Of a stretch of 7,457 nt of DNA, positions 6,065 to 7,457 are shown one piece after another (positions within the stretch are counted from its first letter, which is position 1; every line of letters begins with the position of its first letter). A program made the position numbers and the translations under genes. A model generated the notes under the pieces. That model did no database searches, was not told the origin of the DNA, and was given only the letters and a program-made list of their open reading frames with translations. Location of the stretch: contig JABGPV010000246.1 of the NCBI GenBank assembly GCA_018644785.1, positions 1-7,457 on the forward strand, given 5' to 3'. Source of the stretch: Deltaproteobacteria bacterium (GTDB taxonomy: Bacteria; Desulfobacterota; DSM-4660; Desulfatiglandales; Desulfatiglandaceae).

Positions 6065-6448
6065 TCATTTTCGGAACAGGGTCTGCCAGAAAACCCGTCC
6101 CCCCTTTATCAGAGCCGATAAAAGGGTTGTTATTTCCAGGAGCGGTTCCTGAATCCGTTCCTGAATCATGTATTCGAATTCTTTCAAATTGCGTGTGGTG
6201 TCCCTGACATGATCCAGGCTGTCGCCAACCTTGTCCAGATCCTTTTGAACGGATGTGAGTATTCCTCTCACTTCAGTGGTAATCCGGGTCACATCATGGC
6301 TGATGGGCGTCAGTTGCAGCCGGGCCGTTTCAAAGAATCTTTGTGCTTCTGAAAAGGCTTTGAAAGCTTTGACCAGAAATACCATCAGGAGAATGGTACT
6401 CAGCAGAAGCAACCCGGCAATCAACATAACGCTGGTGGAAATATCCAT
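6065..6448 (-). CDS. DUF948-family membrane-anchored coiled-coil protein
   Basis: This 127-residue protein has one hydrophobic segment at about residues 6-28 (VMLIAGLLLLSTILLMVFLV) and then a long helical, heptad-like region to about 105, with few aromatic residues. This matches the DUF948 family, small membrane proteins often encoded next to YtxH-type proteins. Its function is unknown; the architecture suggests an N-terminal anchor with a soluble coiled coil that could oligomerise. The start at 6448 is preceded by AGGTG at 8-nt spacing. It lies 26 nt downstream of the YtxH gene and is probably cotranscribed with it. It converges on cysK with a 7-nt gap. Confidence 0.75.
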   Translation of the reverse strand: MDISTSVMLIAGLLLLSTILLMVFLVKAFKAFSEAQRFFETARLQLTPISHDVTRITTEVRGILTSVQKDLDKVGDSLDHVRDTTRNLKEFEYMIQERIQEPLLEITTLLSALIKGGRVFWQTLFRK

Positions 6449-6474
6449 AATCTTGACACCTGTTCAAGTTTTGG

Positions 6475-6864
6475 TCAGGATTTCGGTTCTTTCTCATCCT
6501 TGTAGGCGGCCACACCGGCGTTGATCGCTTCCTTAATGCGGCCTTTTTCGTCTTTTATGGCGTCTTTTCCTATCGTATATTTCGATGCGGCTTTTTCTTC
6601 CAAATCCTCCAGGCTTGCTTTTGCCTCGTTCTTGAAATTTTCCAGTCTTTTCCGGCTTTCAGCGAGAATGTCCTCGGCCTTTTTCACGGCTTGCTCCAGT
6701 GTCAATTCAACATCATCTTTCAATTCCCGGCTTCGTCTGGAAATGTCTTCACGCATTTCCCTGCCTGTTTTGGGGGCAAGCAGCAGTGCGGCCACCGCAC
6801 CGATAAGACCGCCGAACAGGAAGCCCTTAAAAAAGCCTGAATCTCCTCCATGCTCGTATGCCAT
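6475..6864 (-). CDS. YtxH-domain small membrane protein
   Basis: This 129-residue protein has a glycine-rich hydrophobic segment at about 11-30 (FFKGFLFGGLIGAVAALLLA) followed at once by PKTGREMRED, the hallmark of YtxH/GvpP-like proteins. Residues 36-92 are highly charged and helical, probably a coiled coil, and the C-terminus is lysine- and glutamate-rich. In Bacillus the family name comes from a general stress protein; its molecular role is unknown. AAGGAG 6 nt before the ATG fixes the start at 6864. It is encoded with the DUF948 protein, a common pairing, and 48 nt downstream of the ferredoxin gene. Confidence 0.85.
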   Translation of the reverse strand: MAYEHGGDSGFFKGFLFGGLIGAVAALLLAPKTGREMREDISRRSRELKDDVELTLEQAVKKAEDILAESRKRLENFKNEAKASLEDLEEKAASKYTIGKDAIKDEKGRIKEAINAGVAAYKDEKEPKS

Positions 6865-6876
6865 GGTTTTCTCCTT

Positions 6877-6916
6877 GTACGGGCGCCCAGTTCAAAATTG
6901 GGTCTTTCGCCCCTAC
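6877..6916. repeat. REP-like imperfect palindrome between the ferredoxin and ytxH genes
   Basis: GTA-C-GGGCG (6877-6885) is mirrored by CGCCC-C-TAC (6908-6916), and inside it CCCA (6886-6889) pairs with TGGG (6899-6902) around a nine-base loop, with a five-base bulge. Neither side has a U-tract, so it is not an intrinsic terminator. GTAGGGGCGA-type palindromes are, to my knowledge, often dispersed in many copies in genomes of this kind; copy number cannot be seen here. It contains the ferredoxin stop codon (TAG, 6915-6913). Confidence 0.55.
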
Positions 6917-7104
6917 TCAATGATTTCAATGGCCTCAGCACCGCATTCCTGGGCCGCACGCCGGACAATCTCTTTATACTGCTCTGGGATTTCGTCAAAT
7001 TTCACGATTGATTTCAATTCGTTTTCATCGTATTCAAATACCTGTGGACAAAGGTCGTTGCAATTCCGATCTCCCATGCACTGACTTGATATGATGGCTT
7101 TCAT
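6913..7104 (-). CDS. Monocluster ferredoxin with Asp at the second ligand position
   Basis: This 63-residue electron carrier has the motif C9-x2-D12-x2-C15-x3-C19-P and a distal Cys54 (QECGAEAIEI). It matches single-cluster archaeal/bacterial ferredoxins in which an aspartate replaces the second cysteine, as in the Pyrococcus furiosus protein. Such a site holds a [4Fe-4S] cluster that readily converts to [3Fe-4S]. The distal cysteine is followed by Gly rather than the usual Pro. The start at 7104 is preferred over an in-frame ATG at 7188 because AAGGAAAGGAG lies just before 7104 and the extra 28 residues have no family likeness. A TATATT/TATTAT -10-like sequence at 7142-7150 lacks a convincing -35. 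Its redox partner is unknown. Confidence 0.85.
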   Translation of the reverse strand: MKAIISSQCMGDRNCNDLCPQVFEYDENELKSIVKFDEIPEQYKEIVRRAAQECGAEAIEIIE

Positions 7105-7108
7105 GGTT

Positions 7109-7120
7109 TTCTCCTTTCCT
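7109..7120 (-). promoter_or_regulatory. Ribosome binding site of the ferredoxin gene
   Basis: AAGGAAAGGAG precedes the ATG at 7104 by a short A-rich spacer. It supports the 63-residue reading over the longer frame. Confidence 0.8.
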
Positions 7121-7256
7121 TGAATGAAATGACAATAAACGATAATATAAACGAGATGGGTTGAAAATGAGTTAAAACTGTCTATCACAAATACCGGTTT
7201 AGGAGACTGATGTCAATGATTGTGATGAGAAAATAATATTCTTGAGATAACCTTAT

Positions 7257-7268
7257 TTGACGGGTCAA
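7257..7268. promoter_or_regulatory. Inverted repeat overlapping the SMUG gene ribosome site
   Basis: TTGAC-GG-GTCAA is a perfect 5-bp inverted repeat whose right arm shares two bases with the AAGGAG ribosome site. It could be a small operator or an RNA hairpin limiting initiation; the two-base loop argues against the hairpin. Confidence 0.2.
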
Positions 7269-7277
7269 GGAGCAACT

Positions 7278-7457
7278 ATGCAGAATCTGTTTAAAACAAC
7301 CGACGATCTTTTGAAATCACTGGAATCGCTTGAATTCAGCCACCCGGTGACCCACATTTACAACCCCCTCAAATACGCCAGATCAGCCTATGATGAATAT
7401 CTCAAGAGATATGGGGGAAGACGGAAAGAGGTGCTTCTGTTGGGGATGAACCCGGGC
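7278..7457 (+). CDS. SMUG-type uracil-DNA glycosylase (partial, C-terminus off the right edge)
   Basis: The first 60 residues are visible. They contain VTHIYNPLKYARSAYDEYL (24-42) and end in KEVLLLGMNPG (50-60). These match the N-terminal core of single-strand-selective monofunctional uracil-DNA glycosylase (SMUG1), where the IYNPxxYA segment precedes GMNPGPxGM; Asn58 is the catalytic-site asparagine. The enzyme would remove uracil and related bases from DNA to start base-excision repair. The start at 7278 has AAGGAG (7267-7272) 5 nt upstream, and the reading frame stays open to the edge. It is divergent from the ferredoxin gene across 173 nt. The second catalytic motif lies outside the window, so activity cannot be confirmed. 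Confidence 0.87.
   Translation, partial: MQNLFKTTDDLLKSLESLEFSHPVTHIYNPLKYARSAYDEYLKRYGGRRKEVLLLGMNPG

Noticed and set aside
6060..6072. Perfect palindrome GAAAAT-C-ATTTTC between cysK and the DUF948 gene
   Set aside because: The one-base centre cannot form a stable loop and the arms are AT-only, so it is not a credible terminator.
6521..7084. Plus-strand open frame (187 codons)
   Set aside because: It is antisense to both the YtxH and ferredoxin genes; serine/phenylalanine-rich sequence typical of the complement of lysine/glutamate coiled coils.
1..7457. CRISPR array, insertion sequence or transposase, phage genes
   Set aside because: No repeated spacers, no terminal inverted repeats with a transposase, and every long conserved frame is accounted for by the genes listed.

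Overview
The window looks like a chromosomal segment of a Desulfobacterota (deltaproteobacterial) anaerobe, probably a sulfate reducer or close relative. This rests on a three-domain NifU paired with a NifS, a long EpsC-type serine acetyltransferase, an Asp-liganded monocluster ferredoxin, near-balanced base composition and strong purine-rich Shine-Dalgarno sites. No taxonomic marker is present beyond one tRNA, so the assignment is inference.

Layout. (1) Positions 1-410, minus strand: a vapBC-type toxin-antitoxin pair. The antitoxin is complete; the PIN-domain toxin runs off the left edge and starts at a TTG inside the antitoxin gene. (2) Positions 411-903: a sparse region around a tRNA-Leu(UAA) on the minus strand, with its own promoter and intrinsic terminator. 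Two tandem GGTGTACCA repeats lie about 70 bp beyond the tRNA 3' end, suggesting an old integration site. (3) Positions 904-1980, plus: a divergent arginase/ureohydrolase-fold enzyme. (4) Positions 1998-6057, plus: a tight operon nifU-nifS-cysE-cysK with a good promoter, a leader hairpin and a probable terminator inside the last codons of cysK. (5) Positions 6065-7104, minus: ferredoxin, YtxH-family protein and DUF948-family protein, in transcription order, with a REP-like palindrome between the first two. (6) Positions 7278-7457, plus: the start of a SMUG-type uracil-DNA glycosylase, cut by the right edge.

How the genes work together. The four-gene operon forms one sulfur route. CysE acetylates serine, CysK exchanges acetate for sulfide to give cysteine, NifS removes the sulfur as a persulfide, and NifU assembles Fe-S clusters on it. 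In a sulfide-producing cell this would link sulfide directly to Fe-S supply. The ferredoxin is a plausible client, but its cluster is an unlinked convergent unit. The toxin-antitoxin pair, tRNA, arginase-like enzyme and glycosylase show no clear functional link to the operon.

No CRISPR array, insertion sequence, integrase or wholly unknown system is visible. The least explained items are the divergent arginase-like protein, the nifU leader hairpin, the tandem repeats by the tRNA, and the palindrome that carries the ferredoxin stop codon.
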